Of a DNA stretch of 64,000 nucleotides, positions 17,733 to 26,542 are shown in pieces. The notes under the pieces were generated by a model. It was not told where the DNA came from, searched no databases, and was given only the letters and a program-made list of their open reading frames with translations. The DNA comes from Lentibacillus lipolyticus (lineage in GTDB: Bacteria > Bacillota > Bacilli > Bacillales > Amphibacillaceae), in NCBI GenBank assembly GCA_004145795.1, contig SEIO01000013.1:1-64000 (forward strand), given 5' to 3'. The position numbers were made by a program, and so were the translations under genes. Each line of letters opens with the position of its first letter. Positions within the stretch are counted from its first letter, which is position 1.

Positions 17733-18413
17733 CTACCTCTCAAACAGGGGCCAGTTATGCTTGACTGCTATTTTTTTCATCCCTTCATCTGGATTAACAA
17801 CAACAGGGTATGTCGCATATTGAAACAGCGGAAAGTCGCTTTCGCTGTCCGCATAGGCCCATATGTCTAGTACCTCGTCATCCGATAGGCGCCCACTCAT
17901 TTTTTCCTCCTTAATCCATTCCTGCACTTTTTTTACTTTTTCATCTCCATTTATAATCGGACCAACTTTTCCCGTACATTTTCCGTTCCGGTTAAACTGC
18001 AGTTCCGTGCTGATCACATGTACATTAAGTTTCAGTTCTTTTGTGAAAGCTTTTAAGAATGGCTGCAGCGCTCCGGACAGAACAATAATCTTATTCCCCT
18101 GCCGTTCATGCTCACGTATTTTATGTATTAAATCATGATGTGCATCTTGCTTGCCCATCATCACCAGCTTCCGGAAAAAATCATCTAGTTCACTGCTTGT
18201 TTTCCCTTTGAATGATTTGGCAAATGCCTTAAAAAATTGCAGCCGAAACGCATGCTTCCCTTTCACCATGCCAATAACTGCTGCCTTTATAATGCCAGTG
18301 AAAATCACCGCCCATTGCTTCAGTCCAAATTCCTTATTCGCCGCCCGGAACATCATCTTAAACGAATTGCCCTGGTAAAGGGTGCCGTCAAAATCAACCG
18401 TTACAACTCCCAT
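17733..18413 (-). CDS. HAD-superfamily (IB, SerB-like) phosphatase
   Basis: 226 residues. HAD motif I VTVDFDGTLYQGN, motif II IIVLSGALQPFLKAF, the motif III lysine region (GDEKVKKVQEW) and motif IV-like DIWAYADSESDFPLFQYA. The helical cap between motif I and II fits subclass IB (phosphoserine phosphatase-like). ATG at 18413 follows GGAGGTGATTGG; an upstream in-frame ATT/TTG lacks spacing. It probably dephosphorylates a small metabolite; substrate unknown. Stands alone. Confidence 0.87.
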   Translation of the reverse strand: MGVVTVDFDGTLYQGNSFKMMFRAANKEFGLKQWAVIFTGIIKAAVIGMVKGKHAFRLQFFKAFAKSFKGKTSSELDDFFRKLVMMGKQDAHHDLIHKIREHERQGNKIIVLSGALQPFLKAFTKELKLNVHVISTELQFNRNGKCTGKVGPIINGDEKVKKVQEWIKEEKMSGRLSDDEVLDIWAYADSESDFPLFQYATYPVVVNPDEGMKKIAVKHNWPLFER

Positions 18414-18600
18414 TCCAATCACCTCCGCAAGTATTTTACGCCAGTTGAGACAGGTGCACTGTTCTCACCATTCGGACCTTTTTGCTTTCTACTCTATGGC
18501 TACTATAGCATAATTTATGGATGCACGAGACGTGGAAGTCAACATGTCTATTAACGCCAGCATCCCTTTTAACTTACGCAACCTTTGGGCTGTTGCACCA

Positions 18601-18630
18601 TTGAATACGGCTGCATAAACATGCTACACT
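18601..18630 (+). promoter_or_regulatory. Sigma-A promoter for the phosphoesterase gene
   Basis: TTGAAT, 18-base spacer, TACACT, about 40 bases upstream of the start codon. Confidence 0.5.
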
Positions 18631-18671
18631 AAAGCTCATATTTATTTCACGCAAAATAGGATGGTGTGCTT

Positions 18672-19508
18672 ATGAAAAAGGGATTGGTTGTAATCGTTAC
18701 TTGTATGATTGGCCTAATTGCTGTTTTAAGCAAAATGTACCGGGATACGTATACATTTAAACGTAGAGAAGTGACATTTTATAGCAAAAAGTTACCAAAA
18801 AATGAAAACCTTACCATTCTTCAGATCAGTGACTTGCACAACCGGGTATTTGGCTCCGACAACGGCCGTCTAATCAACATAGTGGCAGATTCGAATCCTG
18901 ATATCATCGTGCTGACAGGTGATCTCATCGACCGGAGAACAGAAACCTTTGCGCATGTCTTTTCCTTGGTTGAGCGGCTGGCCGCTATCCATCCAAACAT
19001 TTATTTTGTCACCGGCAATCACGAATGGGGTAACCCCGCCACCAGTACTTTTTTAGATGGCTTGCGCGAACGGCATGTAACCATCCTTGATAACCGGAAC
19101 GTAAAAATTACAAAAAATGGAGTTAATTTGAACCTGGCTGGTGTTGCCGATGCGTCCACCAAATATGCGAACCTAGAGGATGCATTCCGGCAGCTGGACA
19201 CCAGTCACTACACGGTTCTTCTATCGCACACGCCAGGCATCACGGAAATGGATGAACAAATACCGGCCGATTTGATCCTGAGCGGGCATACACACGGCGG
19301 CCAAGTACGCTTCCCGTTGATTGGCGCACTCGTATCGCCAGATCGGGGTCTTTTCCCGAAACTGGATAAAGGCACGTATCGGCTCGGCCCCGACCGGTCC
19401 CTTTATATCGACAGCGGCCTCGGCACAACCAGACTCCCCATCCGTTTCCTCAACCAAAGCCAGCTAAGCCTGATAACGATCACCGGGACATGTGACCGGT
19501 ATTCTTAA
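18672..19508 (+). CDS. YkuE-like metallophosphoesterase
   Basis: 278 residues from the ATG at 18672. An N-terminal hydrophobic segment (LVVIVTCMIGLIAVLS) acts as signal or membrane anchor and places the enzyme outside. Calcineurin-type metal motifs follow in order: LQISDLHNR, VLTGDLIDRR, FVTGNHEWG, VLLSHTPG and LSGHTHGGQVRFP. B. subtilis YkuE is the nearest pattern, a Tat-exported cell-wall-associated phosphodiesterase; no twin-arginine is visible here, so export would be by Sec or anchoring. It probably acts on cell-surface phosphodiesters. Confidence 0.85.
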   Translation: MKKGLVVIVTCMIGLIAVLSKMYRDTYTFKRREVTFYSKKLPKNENLTILQISDLHNRVFGSDNGRLINIVADSNPDIIVLTGDLIDRRTETFAHVFSLVERLAAIHPNIYFVTGNHEWGNPATSTFLDGLRERHVTILDNRNVKITKNGVNLNLAGVADASTKYANLEDAFRQLDTSHYTVLLSHTPGITEMDEQIPADLILSGHTHGGQVRFPLIGALVSPDRGLFPKLDKGTYRLGPDRSLYIDSGLGTTRLPIRFLNQSQLSLITITGTCDRYS

Positions 19509-19633
19509 TCCAGTGCATGAAAACTGGAGCACGTCCGGCAGTCGCCCTTTTTCTCTTTCTCTCTATCATTTGCTCATTCTCTTTTCCGATTATTTACGTA
19601 TTTTAACGTAGATAACAGAAAGGAGAATAGCAA

Positions 19634-20914
19634 ATGTTGAACTTTTCCATGATTGAACTGATTCGTCGTAAAGGGCGGAAGTTTGACAAGGAAATGAAAC
19701 GTCACATGGTTCATTTTTATCGTCCATTTCGTTTTGTTCCCTGTTTTCTGCATCGTCCGCTGGAAAGTATCAGAAAACGAAGGAAAAAGCTTCCCGTCAT
19801 TATCCATTTTAAACATGATTCCTATGAATATGGTTTAAATGATGTAACAAAAACAAAGCACCGCGGATTGAAAGAGTTCCCTTCTATATCCTCCTGTTCA
19901 GCTAAACTTTCTGTTAAAGATATTGAAAAGTTAGCTGACAAATGCAGCCATATTAACAAAATCTACCACGATCGAAAGGTGACAGCATTGCTTGATACCG
20001 CCACACCAGCCATAAATGCTGTTCAATTGCACGAAAGCGGACTAACTGGAAAAAACGTAACGGTTGCGGTTGTTGACACCGGAATATATCCGCACGAGGA
20101 CATAAAAGGGCGGATTAGTGGATTTAAAGATTTCGTCAACAACAAAACAGAACCCTATGATGATAATGGTCACGGAACCCATTGCGCTGGTGATGCGGCT
20201 GGCAATGGTGCATTATCTGACGGAAAATATAAAGCCCCAGCTCCTGACGCGAATGTAGTAGGTGTGAAAGTACTGAACAAGACTGGGGCCGGAGCACTGT
20301 CGACAGTGATTGAAGGAGTTGAATGGTGTATCCAGAACAAAGCAGCACATGCGATTGACATCCTTTCCCTGTCACTTGGCACCAACGCGATGGAGTCTGC
20401 CGAAGACGATCCGGTGGTCAAATCCGTGGAAGCCGCATGGGACAATGGCATCGTCGTTTGCACAGCCGCGGGAAACACAGGACCCGAAAAACAGACAATT
20501 GCAAGTCCCGGTATTAGCCCCAAAGTAATCACAGTTGGTGCTACAGACGACCAAAATACCACCAATCGTTCGGACGATACGGTTGCTGATTTTTCAAGCC
20601 GTGGACCAACGATTGACGGCGTGACTAAACCCGATTTATTAACCCCAGGCGCCAATATTATCTCGTTACGTGCACCCGGATCGTATATCGATCGTACCAA
20701 TAAAATGGCACGCGTCGATCAATACTATTTTTCACTATCCGGCACATCCATGGCTACACCAATATGTGCTGGCGTGGCGGCACAGCTGCTGCAAAACAGT
20801 CCAAACCTCACCCCCGACCAAGTAAAGGACCACTTAAAAAACGCATCTGAAGATATAGGACTGCCCCCCAATGTCCAAGGAAGCGGCTACTTGGATGCAT
20901 CAAATTTACGATAG
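19634..20914 (+). CDS. aprX: Subtilisin-family serine protease AprX
   Basis: 426 residues with no signal peptide, matching the intracellular AprX type (about 440 residues in B. subtilis). Catalytic Asp148 in VAVVDTGIYPHED, His180 in DDNGHGTHCAG, oxyanion Asn291 in AAGNTGPEKQ and Ser382 in SLSGTSMATPICAG. The basic N-terminus (RKRRKK) precedes an I9-like propeptide region. GAAAGGAGAATAG provides the RBS. The enzyme degrades cytoplasmic or leaked proteins in stationary phase. No partner genes nearby. Confidence 0.92.
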   Translation: MLNFSMIELIRRKGRKFDKEMKRHMVHFYRPFRFVPCFLHRPLESIRKRRKKLPVIIHFKHDSYEYGLNDVTKTKHRGLKEFPSISSCSAKLSVKDIEKLADKCSHINKIYHDRKVTALLDTATPAINAVQLHESGLTGKNVTVAVVDTGIYPHEDIKGRISGFKDFVNNKTEPYDDNGHGTHCAGDAAGNGALSDGKYKAPAPDANVVGVKVLNKTGAGALSTVIEGVEWCIQNKAAHAIDILSLSLGTNAMESAEDDPVVKSVEAAWDNGIVVCTAAGNTGPEKQTIASPGISPKVITVGATDDQNTTNRSDDTVADFSSRGPTIDGVTKPDLLTPGANIISLRAPGSYIDRTNKMARVDQYYFSLSGTSMATPICAGVAAQLLQNSPNLTPDQVKDHLKNASEDIGLPPNVQGSGYLDASNLR

Positions 20915-20960
20915 AGCTTCAGGTACCTTCGCAACCCACGAATGCTGATTGCAGATTTTC

Positions 20961-20985
20961 GCGCGACTTTCGGCCCGGGTCGCGC
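20961..20985 (+). terminator. Probable terminator after aprX
   Basis: GCGCGAC / GTCGCGC arms followed by AATTTCTT, 46 bases downstream of the aprX stop. T-run is weak. Confidence 0.5.
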
Positions 20986-21033
20986 AATTTCTTAAAACTC
21001 AAATTTCCTCTGGATTTTGTTTTTTCTTCCTGT

Positions 21034-21052
21034 TATAATTTAACACGTTAAA
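21034..21052 (+). promoter_or_regulatory. -10 box and palindromic operator candidate before abgT-like gene
   Basis: TATAAT at 21034-21039 runs into TTTAACACGTTAAA, a palindrome with arms TTTAAC/GTTAAA covering the expected start site. A related AACATGTTAAAG occurs between the two genes of the operon (22619-22629). Confidence 0.45.
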
Positions 21053-21096
21053 GTGATGAAGAAATAAACAAGTGCAGCGACTACGGAGGGGTTGAC

Positions 21097-22620
21097 ATGG
21101 AAAGTGGAGAGAGGAAAGGATTTATTAATCGATTTTTGAATGGGATTGAGAAAGCAGGGAATAAACTACCGGATCCAATTGTTTTGTTCATTATACTAAT
21201 GGGTCTGATTCTTGCAAGCTCTTTTGTTGCAGGAAGTCTTGGCCTGAAGGCGAAAAATCCAGCTACAGGGGAAGTGATTGAGGCGGTTAACCTTCTGTCT
21301 GGTGATGGGCTGGTCAAAATTCTGACCGAAAGCATCAGCAATTTCAGTGCGTTTCCGCCGCTCGGCATGGTCCTAGTCGTCATGATTGGCATTGGCATTG
21401 CAGAGAAATCCGGCTATTTTGAAACCGCGATGAAACGTGTAATTGAAGTAGCACCGCAAAAAATCATTCTGCCTGTCATCATTTTTGTCGGCATTATCGG
21501 CAATGTGGCTGGGGACGCGGGACCTGTCATCCTGCCGCCCATTGCTGCGATGGTCATGTGGAAACTTGGTTATCATCCTTTTTCCGGATTGATTATGGCG
21601 TACGCAGCCACACTTGGTGCATTCTCGGCAAATATTCTATTAGGCATGGCCGATGCTTTGGCAGCAGGGTTCACAGAATCAGGCGCCCGGCTTAATGATC
21701 CGGATTATACGGCCAACATCGCGATGAACTACTATTTCATTGCTGCATCCGCCGTCCTTCTCGTGTTCATTATTTATTTTGTTACCAAAAAGGTGACGAT
21801 CCCAAGACTGGGCACCTATCAGGGGGCCGGAATGGACAACGAGCCATTGGACGAAACAAAAGTAAAGGCATTACGCTGGGCCAATCTGGCAGCTCTCGTT
21901 ACAGCTGGCTTTTTCTTGGTTTTGGTCATTCCGGAAAATGGTCTGCTGCGCAATCCGGAAACCAATTCTATTTTGAATGAATCCCCTTTCATGGATTCGA
22001 TTGTATTTATCATTACGATTCTGTTTTTTGTCCCAGGCCTTGTCTACGGGCTGCGCGCCAAAACCATCAAGTCCAGCAAGGATTTCGGCGGTATGCTCTC
22101 AGATGCGATGGGCACGATGGGCAGCTATATTGTTCTCGTGTTTTTTGCTGCGCAGATGCTTGCGTATTTTAAATGGAGCAATCTCGGCCCCATTTTGGCG
22201 ATTAAAGGAGCCAATTTTCTGCAGGCAATGGACGTATCCGGCATCCCTTTAATCATCGGCTTTATTTTATTATCCGGGTTAATCAACCTGCTGATCGGCA
22301 GCGCGTCGGCCAAATGGGCGATTCTTGCGCCTGTTTTCGTCCCGATGTTCATGTTTATGGGCTATGATCCAGCATTCACGCAAATGCTGTACCGCATCGG
22401 GGATTCCTTTTCCAATCCGATCACGCCTGTGCTTCCCTATTTGCCGTTGCTGCTGGCATTCGCCAAAAAGTACGACGAAAATGTTAAACTAGGGACACTT
22501 ATATCAAATCTATTACCCTACTCCATCGTCCTTTTTGTTGTTTGGACCTTATTTATCATTGTGTGGTTCGTACTCGGACTGCCGCTGGGACCAGGGGGAC
22601 CAATTTATCTATCAAACTAA
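21097..22620 (+). CDS. AbgT-family (aminobenzoyl-glutamate/antimetabolite) transporter
   Basis: 507 residues, polytopic. AbgT signatures: NGIEKAGNKLPDPIVLFIILMG at the N-terminus, GNVAGDAGPVILPPIAAMVMWKLG, and LINLLIGSASAKWAILAPVFVPMFM near the C-terminus. E. coli AbgT imports p-aminobenzoyl-glutamate; other members export sulfonamides. Here the gene directly precedes an M20 amidohydrolase with a 21-base gap, favouring import of an acylated or aminobenzoylated amino acid followed by hydrolysis. The family call is secure, the substrate inferred. Confidence 0.92.
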   Translation: MESGERKGFINRFLNGIEKAGNKLPDPIVLFIILMGLILASSFVAGSLGLKAKNPATGEVIEAVNLLSGDGLVKILTESISNFSAFPPLGMVLVVMIGIGIAEKSGYFETAMKRVIEVAPQKIILPVIIFVGIIGNVAGDAGPVILPPIAAMVMWKLGYHPFSGLIMAYAATLGAFSANILLGMADALAAGFTESGARLNDPDYTANIAMNYYFIAASAVLLVFIIYFVTKKVTIPRLGTYQGAGMDNEPLDETKVKALRWANLAALVTAGFFLVLVIPENGLLRNPETNSILNESPFMDSIVFIITILFFVPGLVYGLRAKTIKSSKDFGGMLSDAMGTMGSYIVLVFFAAQMLAYFKWSNLGPILAIKGANFLQAMDVSGIPLIIGFILLSGLINLLIGSASAKWAILAPVFVPMFMFMGYDPAFTQMLYRIGDSFSNPITPVLPYLPLLLAFAKKYDENVKLGTLISNLLPYSIVLFVVWTLFIIVWFVLGLPLGPGGPIYLSN

Positions 22621-22641
22621 CATGTTAAAGGAGCGAAACAA

Positions 22642-23808
22642 ATGACGATCCAAAACCAAATTGAAGCAGTTATGAACGACGTCTATCAATGGCGCCGCAC
22701 GATGCACCAAAATCCGGAGCTTTCCTTCCAGGAGTACTGGACAAGCGATTATATTGCAGGCGAACTGGCAAAAATGGACAGCATCGAAATCAGCAGACCA
22801 ACCGAAACAAGTGTGCTCGGCATTATTAAGGGAACGCATCCCGGCAAAAAAATTGGGCTCCGTGCTGATATTGACGCACTGCCGATTACAGAAGAACGGG
22901 CCGACATTCCGTTTAAGTCAAAAAATGACGGCATCATGCATGCATGCGGTCACGACGGACATGCTGCTATTCTGCTCGGCGCTGCAAAAGTACTTGCCGC
23001 CAATCAGGACGCGCTCGCCGGGGAAGTATACCTTATTTTTCAGCATGCGGAGGAAAAACCTCCCGGCGGCGCCAGTGAACTTGTGGCAACCGGACTGTTT
23101 GATGATCTCGACTTCATCTACGGCCAGCACCTGTTCACGCCAATCCCGATCGGGAAAATTGGCATAAAAAATGGTCCCATTATGGCCAACGCCGATCAGT
23201 TTGACTTAGTCATTAAAGGCCGAGGCGGGCATGCCGCACAGCCGGAATTCTCGGTGGATCCAGTCGTTATCGGCACGCAAATCATCAACCAGCTGCAGAC
23301 GATTGTTTCCAGAATCACGTCCCCACTGGATCCCGTTGTCATCTCGACGACGAAATTCCATGCCGGTACCGTGAACAATATCATCCCAGACACCGCCACA
23401 CTGGGAGGCAGCGTCCGGACAGTAACAGATGAAACCCGACAGCTTATCAAAGAAAAAATCGAACAAGCGGTCAAACGTGTTTGCGAATTTTATGAAGCGG
23501 ATGCTGATTTGGAGTATACAACCGGCTATACGGCCGTCCATAACGATGAAGCCTCAACCAATCAAGTACGGGACATCGCCACCAGCCTATTTGGTGACAG
23601 AGTGTTCGAATACCCATTGGCCATGGGCAGTGAAGACTTCGGGGCATTCTCCCAAGTTGTCCCAAGCACCTTCGCATTCATCGGCGCCGGAAATACCGAA
23701 AAACAAATGGACTACCCGCACCATCATCCAAAATTCGCCATCGATGAAAATAGCTTCACCGATGGCGTTACTATGATGGTCAACGTCGCTCTCCAAATGA
23801 GCCAATAA
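22642..23808 (+). CDS. M20 amidohydrolase (N-acyl amino acid / aminobenzoyl-glutamate hydrolase type)
   Basis: 388 residues, the usual M20D length. Motifs include WRRTMHQNPELSFQEYWTSDYI, IGLRADIDALPITEE, MHACGHDGHAAILLGAA (metal ligands), LIFQHAEEKPPGGA (Glu pair) and DYPHHHPKFAIDE near the C-terminus. It releases an amino acid and an acid by amide hydrolysis in the cytoplasm. AAAGGAGCG is the RBS, and the gene is the second of a two-gene operon with the AbgT-type transporter. It is distinct from the longer RocB-like M20 proteins elsewhere in the window. Confidence 0.92.
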   Translation: MTIQNQIEAVMNDVYQWRRTMHQNPELSFQEYWTSDYIAGELAKMDSIEISRPTETSVLGIIKGTHPGKKIGLRADIDALPITEERADIPFKSKNDGIMHACGHDGHAAILLGAAKVLAANQDALAGEVYLIFQHAEEKPPGGASELVATGLFDDLDFIYGQHLFTPIPIGKIGIKNGPIMANADQFDLVIKGRGGHAAQPEFSVDPVVIGTQIINQLQTIVSRITSPLDPVVISTTKFHAGTVNNIIPDTATLGGSVRTVTDETRQLIKEKIEQAVKRVCEFYEADADLEYTTGYTAVHNDEASTNQVRDIATSLFGDRVFEYPLAMGSEDFGAFSQVVPSTFAFIGAGNTEKQMDYPHHHPKFAIDENSFTDGVTMMVNVALQMSQ

Positions 23809-23854
23809 AAGCTCGCACAACTTTATTCCGTATTATCGTTACACGGAAAAGGAT

Positions 23855-23894
23855 AAAAAGAAGATTTTCGGCAGTTGCCGGAAATCTTCTTTTT
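23855..23894. terminator. Bidirectional terminator after the AbgT/M20 operon
   Basis: AAAAAGAAGATTT / AAATCTTCTTTTT arms (plus CGG/CCG) around a small loop. Confidence 0.88.
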
Positions 23895-23948
23895 GGTATG
23901 GGTGAACCGCTAGAGCTAGAGTGACTCTTGCCCACAATTCAAAAAGTG

Positions 23949-23976
23949 ACAGACATCTCGAAATATATGCTATAAT
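23949..23976 (+). promoter_or_regulatory. Candidate promoter of the SMR gene pair
   Basis: TATAAT at 23971-23976, with TGACAG as a weak -35 about 18 bases upstream; about 60 bases before the first SMR start codon. Confidence 0.45.
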
Positions 23977-24035
23977 CGAATGGTTGATTTTAAAACGGAG
24001 AAACAATTCACAAAAGTCGAAGGAGGCCTATTGAA

Positions 24036-24377
24036 TTGGGTTGGCTTTACGTATTGTTGGCAGCTGTTGTGGAAATCTTTTGGGTGATTGGCCTGAAACA
24101 TTCCGATTCTGCGTTGGAATGGATTGGAACAGCCATTGCCATCGTGTTCAGTTTCATTTTTGTCATCAAGGCGTGTGATATCATCCCCTCCGGCACTGTG
24201 TATGCGGTCTTCACCGGAACAGGGGCTGCCGCCATTGTACTGATCGATTTTCTCGTATTTGGAGCCGATTTTTCAATGATGAAAATACTTTTTATTGCAT
24301 TAATTATCGTCGGTGTTATCGGCATTAAAATAACAACGGATGAAACGCAGGACAGCGCAGAACAAGGAGGTAATTAG
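24036..24377 (+). CDS. Small multidrug resistance (SMR) transporter subunit 1
   Basis: 113 residues from a TTG with AGGAGG nine bases upstream. Four membrane segments. The SMR start GWLYVLLAAVVEIFWVIGLKHSD carries the essential Glu in the first helix (VVEIFW). The SGTVYAVFTGTGAAAIVLIDF motif is typical of YkkC/SugE-like members. It pairs with the next gene to form a heteromeric exporter, as in B. subtilis YkkCD. Likely substrates are guanidinium or quaternary cations, or toxic amines. The stop codon lies one base from the start of the partner gene. Confidence 0.88.
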   Translation: MGWLYVLLAAVVEIFWVIGLKHSDSALEWIGTAIAIVFSFIFVIKACDIIPSGTVYAVFTGTGAAAIVLIDFLVFGADFSMMKILFIALIIVGVIGIKITTDETQDSAEQGGN

Positions 24378-24378
24378 C

Positions 24379-24693
24379 ATGGCGTGGGTATTTTTGTTTA
24401 TTGCCAGTTTCGGGGAGATATTCGGTGTGATGAGCATCAATCTCTTTCTCCGTCAAAAATCGATCATACGGATCATCCCGATTGTACTCTCATTCGCGGG
24501 CGGATTTTTATTCCTGTCACTCGCCATGCGCGATATTCCACTTGGAACCGCCTATGCTGTATGGACCGGACTCGGTGCAGCCGGAGCCGTCCTTATGGGT
24601 ATTTTATTTTTCAACGAATCAGCCGGTTGGAAGCGAATAGCCTTTTTATTGTGCATTATCGCCGGAGCGGTAGGCTTGAAAGCAATTGAATAA
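24379..24693 (+). CDS. Small multidrug resistance (SMR) transporter subunit 2
   Basis: 104 residues, four membrane segments, the essential Glu in FIASFGEIFGVMSIN, and the family motif LGTAYAVWTGLGAAGAVLMGI. AACAAGGAGGTAATTAGC gives a strong RBS within the end of the first subunit. Its topology is expected to be opposite to that of the partner. No guanidine riboswitch was recognised in front of the pair. Confidence 0.88.
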   Translation: MAWVFLFIASFGEIFGVMSINLFLRQKSIIRIIPIVLSFAGGFLFLSLAMRDIPLGTAYAVWTGLGAAGAVLMGILFFNESAGWKRIAFLLCIIAGAVGLKAIE

Positions 24694-24694
24694 G

Positions 24695-24729
24695 GAGCGG
24701 GACGTAAGGACATGACCCTCGTCCCGCTC
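24695..24729. repeat. REP-like palindrome with 10-bp arms
   Basis: Perfect arms GAGCGGGACG / CGTCCCGCTC with a 15-base loop containing GGACATGACC, immediately after the SMR stop codon. Confidence 0.7.
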
Positions 24730-24839
24730 AAATGCCTAACAATACATTAACCATGGTATCAATAGTAACAAGAACCTCAAGCCAATCATAGCGGCCACCC
24801 TTTTATGCTAGATTAGCAGACTTCACGCTTCATTATGCG

Positions 24840-25706
24840 TCAGCTTCCAGACAATGCCACTGCCATAATACCAACAACCATTGTCCCTGCTGCTACCACT
24901 CTGCGCACTCCAAATCCTTCCGAAAGTATCCGGCTTCCAATGATCGTCCCGATTAAAATACTCATTTCACGGACGGGCGCAACATAACTGACTTGAGTGA
25001 ATGTCATTGCTGTCAATACTAATATGTAAGCAAGCTGGTTCAAAACCCCGACACCAATTGCCTCTTTCCTGTGCTGCCGCCATTCATGACGTACATCCTT
25101 CCAGTGCCGTATCGCAAGTGGTGACAGCATCATTGTCTGCACGATGATACTGCCATACGTCAGCAGTAAGGGCGGAATGAAAACAACACTGACCGCACCC
25201 TTATCCAGCAGCGTATAGGACGCAATGACTACGCCAATAAGTAAACCATACAACACCGGAACCACCGTATCAGCTTTTTTGATTGCCTGCACACCGCCCG
25301 TTATAATGAAAATACTAATGGTAATCAGCGCAATTCCTATCACACCTGAAGTTGTCAGCTTTTCATCATATATAAAAATGGCGGCAATCGCTACGAGCAA
25401 AGGCCCCGTCCCGCGGCAAACAGGATACACCAACGAAAGGTCACCAATTTGATAACCTTTCTGCAGCAACAGTGAATAAGCAAGATGGATCACCGCACTC
25501 CCCACCATGAAGCCAATCTCCAGCCAGCCGATGTGAACATCCTTCAAAAACAGCAAAACAGCAACAAATGGGGCATAAACGACCGTACTTACAATCATAT
25601 AAAGCCATACAAATGCAAAGCCCCCCTGCGAACGTTTCGCCAAATAATTCCAGGTTGCATGCATAAAAGCTGAGACGATAATAAGCATCAACGCAACGAA
25701 CGACAT
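24840..25706 (-). CDS. EamA/DMT-family transporter
   Basis: 288 residues with ten predicted membrane segments in two EamA repeats. The start MSFVALMLIIVSAFMHATWNYLAKRS and the repeat-end motif PVCRGTGPLLVAIAAIFIYDEKLT are characteristic, as is VSYVAPVREMSILIGTIIGSRILSE in the second repeat. It probably exports or exchanges a small metabolite. GAAAGGAGGGTTGTA precedes the ATG. No operon partner. Confidence 0.85.
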   Translation of the reverse strand: MSFVALMLIIVSAFMHATWNYLAKRSQGGFAFVWLYMIVSTVVYAPFVAVLLFLKDVHIGWLEIGFMVGSAVIHLAYSLLLQKGYQIGDLSLVYPVCRGTGPLLVAIAAIFIYDEKLTTSGVIGIALITISIFIITGGVQAIKKADTVVPVLYGLLIGVVIASYTLLDKGAVSVVFIPPLLLTYGSIIVQTMMLSPLAIRHWKDVRHEWRQHRKEAIGVGVLNQLAYILVLTAMTFTQVSYVAPVREMSILIGTIIGSRILSEGFGVRRVVAAGTMVVGIMAVALSGS

Positions 25707-25775
25707 TACAACCCTCCTTTCAGTACTGTCTAATTTAACACTAAATGATTATGGAATACTTTTCAATTGGCGCAT

Positions 25776-25804
25776 GACACAGGGACGGGCATCACTGTCC
25801 CCCA
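25776..25804. repeat. REP-like element
   Basis: CAGGGACGGGCATCACTGTCCCCC; imperfect GGGACA/TGTCCC family member in the gap right of the EamA gene start. Confidence 0.45.
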
Positions 25805-25879
25805 TTACCGGTTTTTGCTAGAGACCCAACTGCTTTTCACGGCTCAGGCTTGAACGCCATTTTTGGGGAGGGGGAATAA

Positions 25880-26095
25880 TTAACACCCCTTGCCGAAATG
25901 CCGTGCCTTGAAATCTTTCAGCAGTGCAAAGAACTTTGGACTAAGTATTAAAATAGTAATGACATTGGTAAAAATGGGCAGCGCCGTAGTCATATCAGCG
26001 AATAGCCAAACCATTGTCCCCAGCATACCGATTGCAACAGCAATAATCACCAAGATAAATCCTGGAATTGGGTAGGTCCACTTGTACACTGTCAA
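25880..26095 (-). pseudogene. AGCS symporter, C-terminal remnant only
   Basis: About 70 residues are recognisable: VYKWTYPIPGF, IGMLGTMVWLFADMTTALPIF and ILILSPKFFALLKDFKARHFG, which is the final two membrane segments and tail of an AGCS sodium:amino acid symporter. Upstream of about 26095 the frame continues open but its sequence belongs to the opposite strand's dimethylargininase fragment. At least 80 percent of the gene is missing. It marks one edge of an internal deletion between two divergent genes. Confidence 0.7.
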
Positions 26096-26521
26096 GATGA
26101 CGTTCTGCAGGCGGAAGACCAATTTTACATCGGGATTTCCGACCGCACGAATGAAGCAGGTGCCCGGCAGTTCAAAGCCATCGTCGAGCAATGCGGCTAT
26201 CAGGCAACCATTGTCCCGTTAAAAGCATTTTTTTACCTAAAAACTGGCATCGCCTACCTCGGGGACAATCGAATGGTTGTCGCCGGCGAATTCATCGACC
26301 ATCCGGACTTTGCATCGTATGATAAACTAGTTATAAGCAATGACGAGGAATATGCCGCCAACTGTATTCTTGTTAACGGCACCGTCATCATTCCAGACGG
26401 TTTCCAGGAGGCCAAGCGTAAAATTGAAGCTACCGGATACCCGACCATCACACTCGACATGTCTGAGTTCCAAAAACAGGATGGTGGCCTGAGCTGCCTG
26501 TCATTGCGATTTAACATATAA
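26090..26521 (+). pseudogene. Dimethylarginine dimethylaminohydrolase, C-terminal remnant
   Basis: An open frame from about 26090 reads DVLQAEDQFYIGISDRTN, then EAGARQFKAIVEQCGYQATI, LKTGIAYLGDNRMVVAGEF and ends QKQDGGLSCLSLRFNI. These are family segments of DDAH/amidinotransferase enzymes, including the C-terminal catalytic Cys in GGLSCLSLRF. The N-terminal half with the first catalytic Asp/Glu is absent, and no start codon with an RBS exists, so it is a remnant. The intact enzyme would convert dimethylarginine to citrulline and dimethylamine. The stop is 21 bases before the first usable codon of the RocB-like gene, in the same frame. Confidence 0.75.
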
Positions 26522-26542
26522 CAACCGGAAGACCTGGAAAAC

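Noticed and set aside
23809-24035. Guanidine (ykkC-type) riboswitch before the paired SMR genes
   Set aside because: This gene pair often follows such a riboswitch, so I looked for its conserved core. Only a terminator and a plain promoter are visible.
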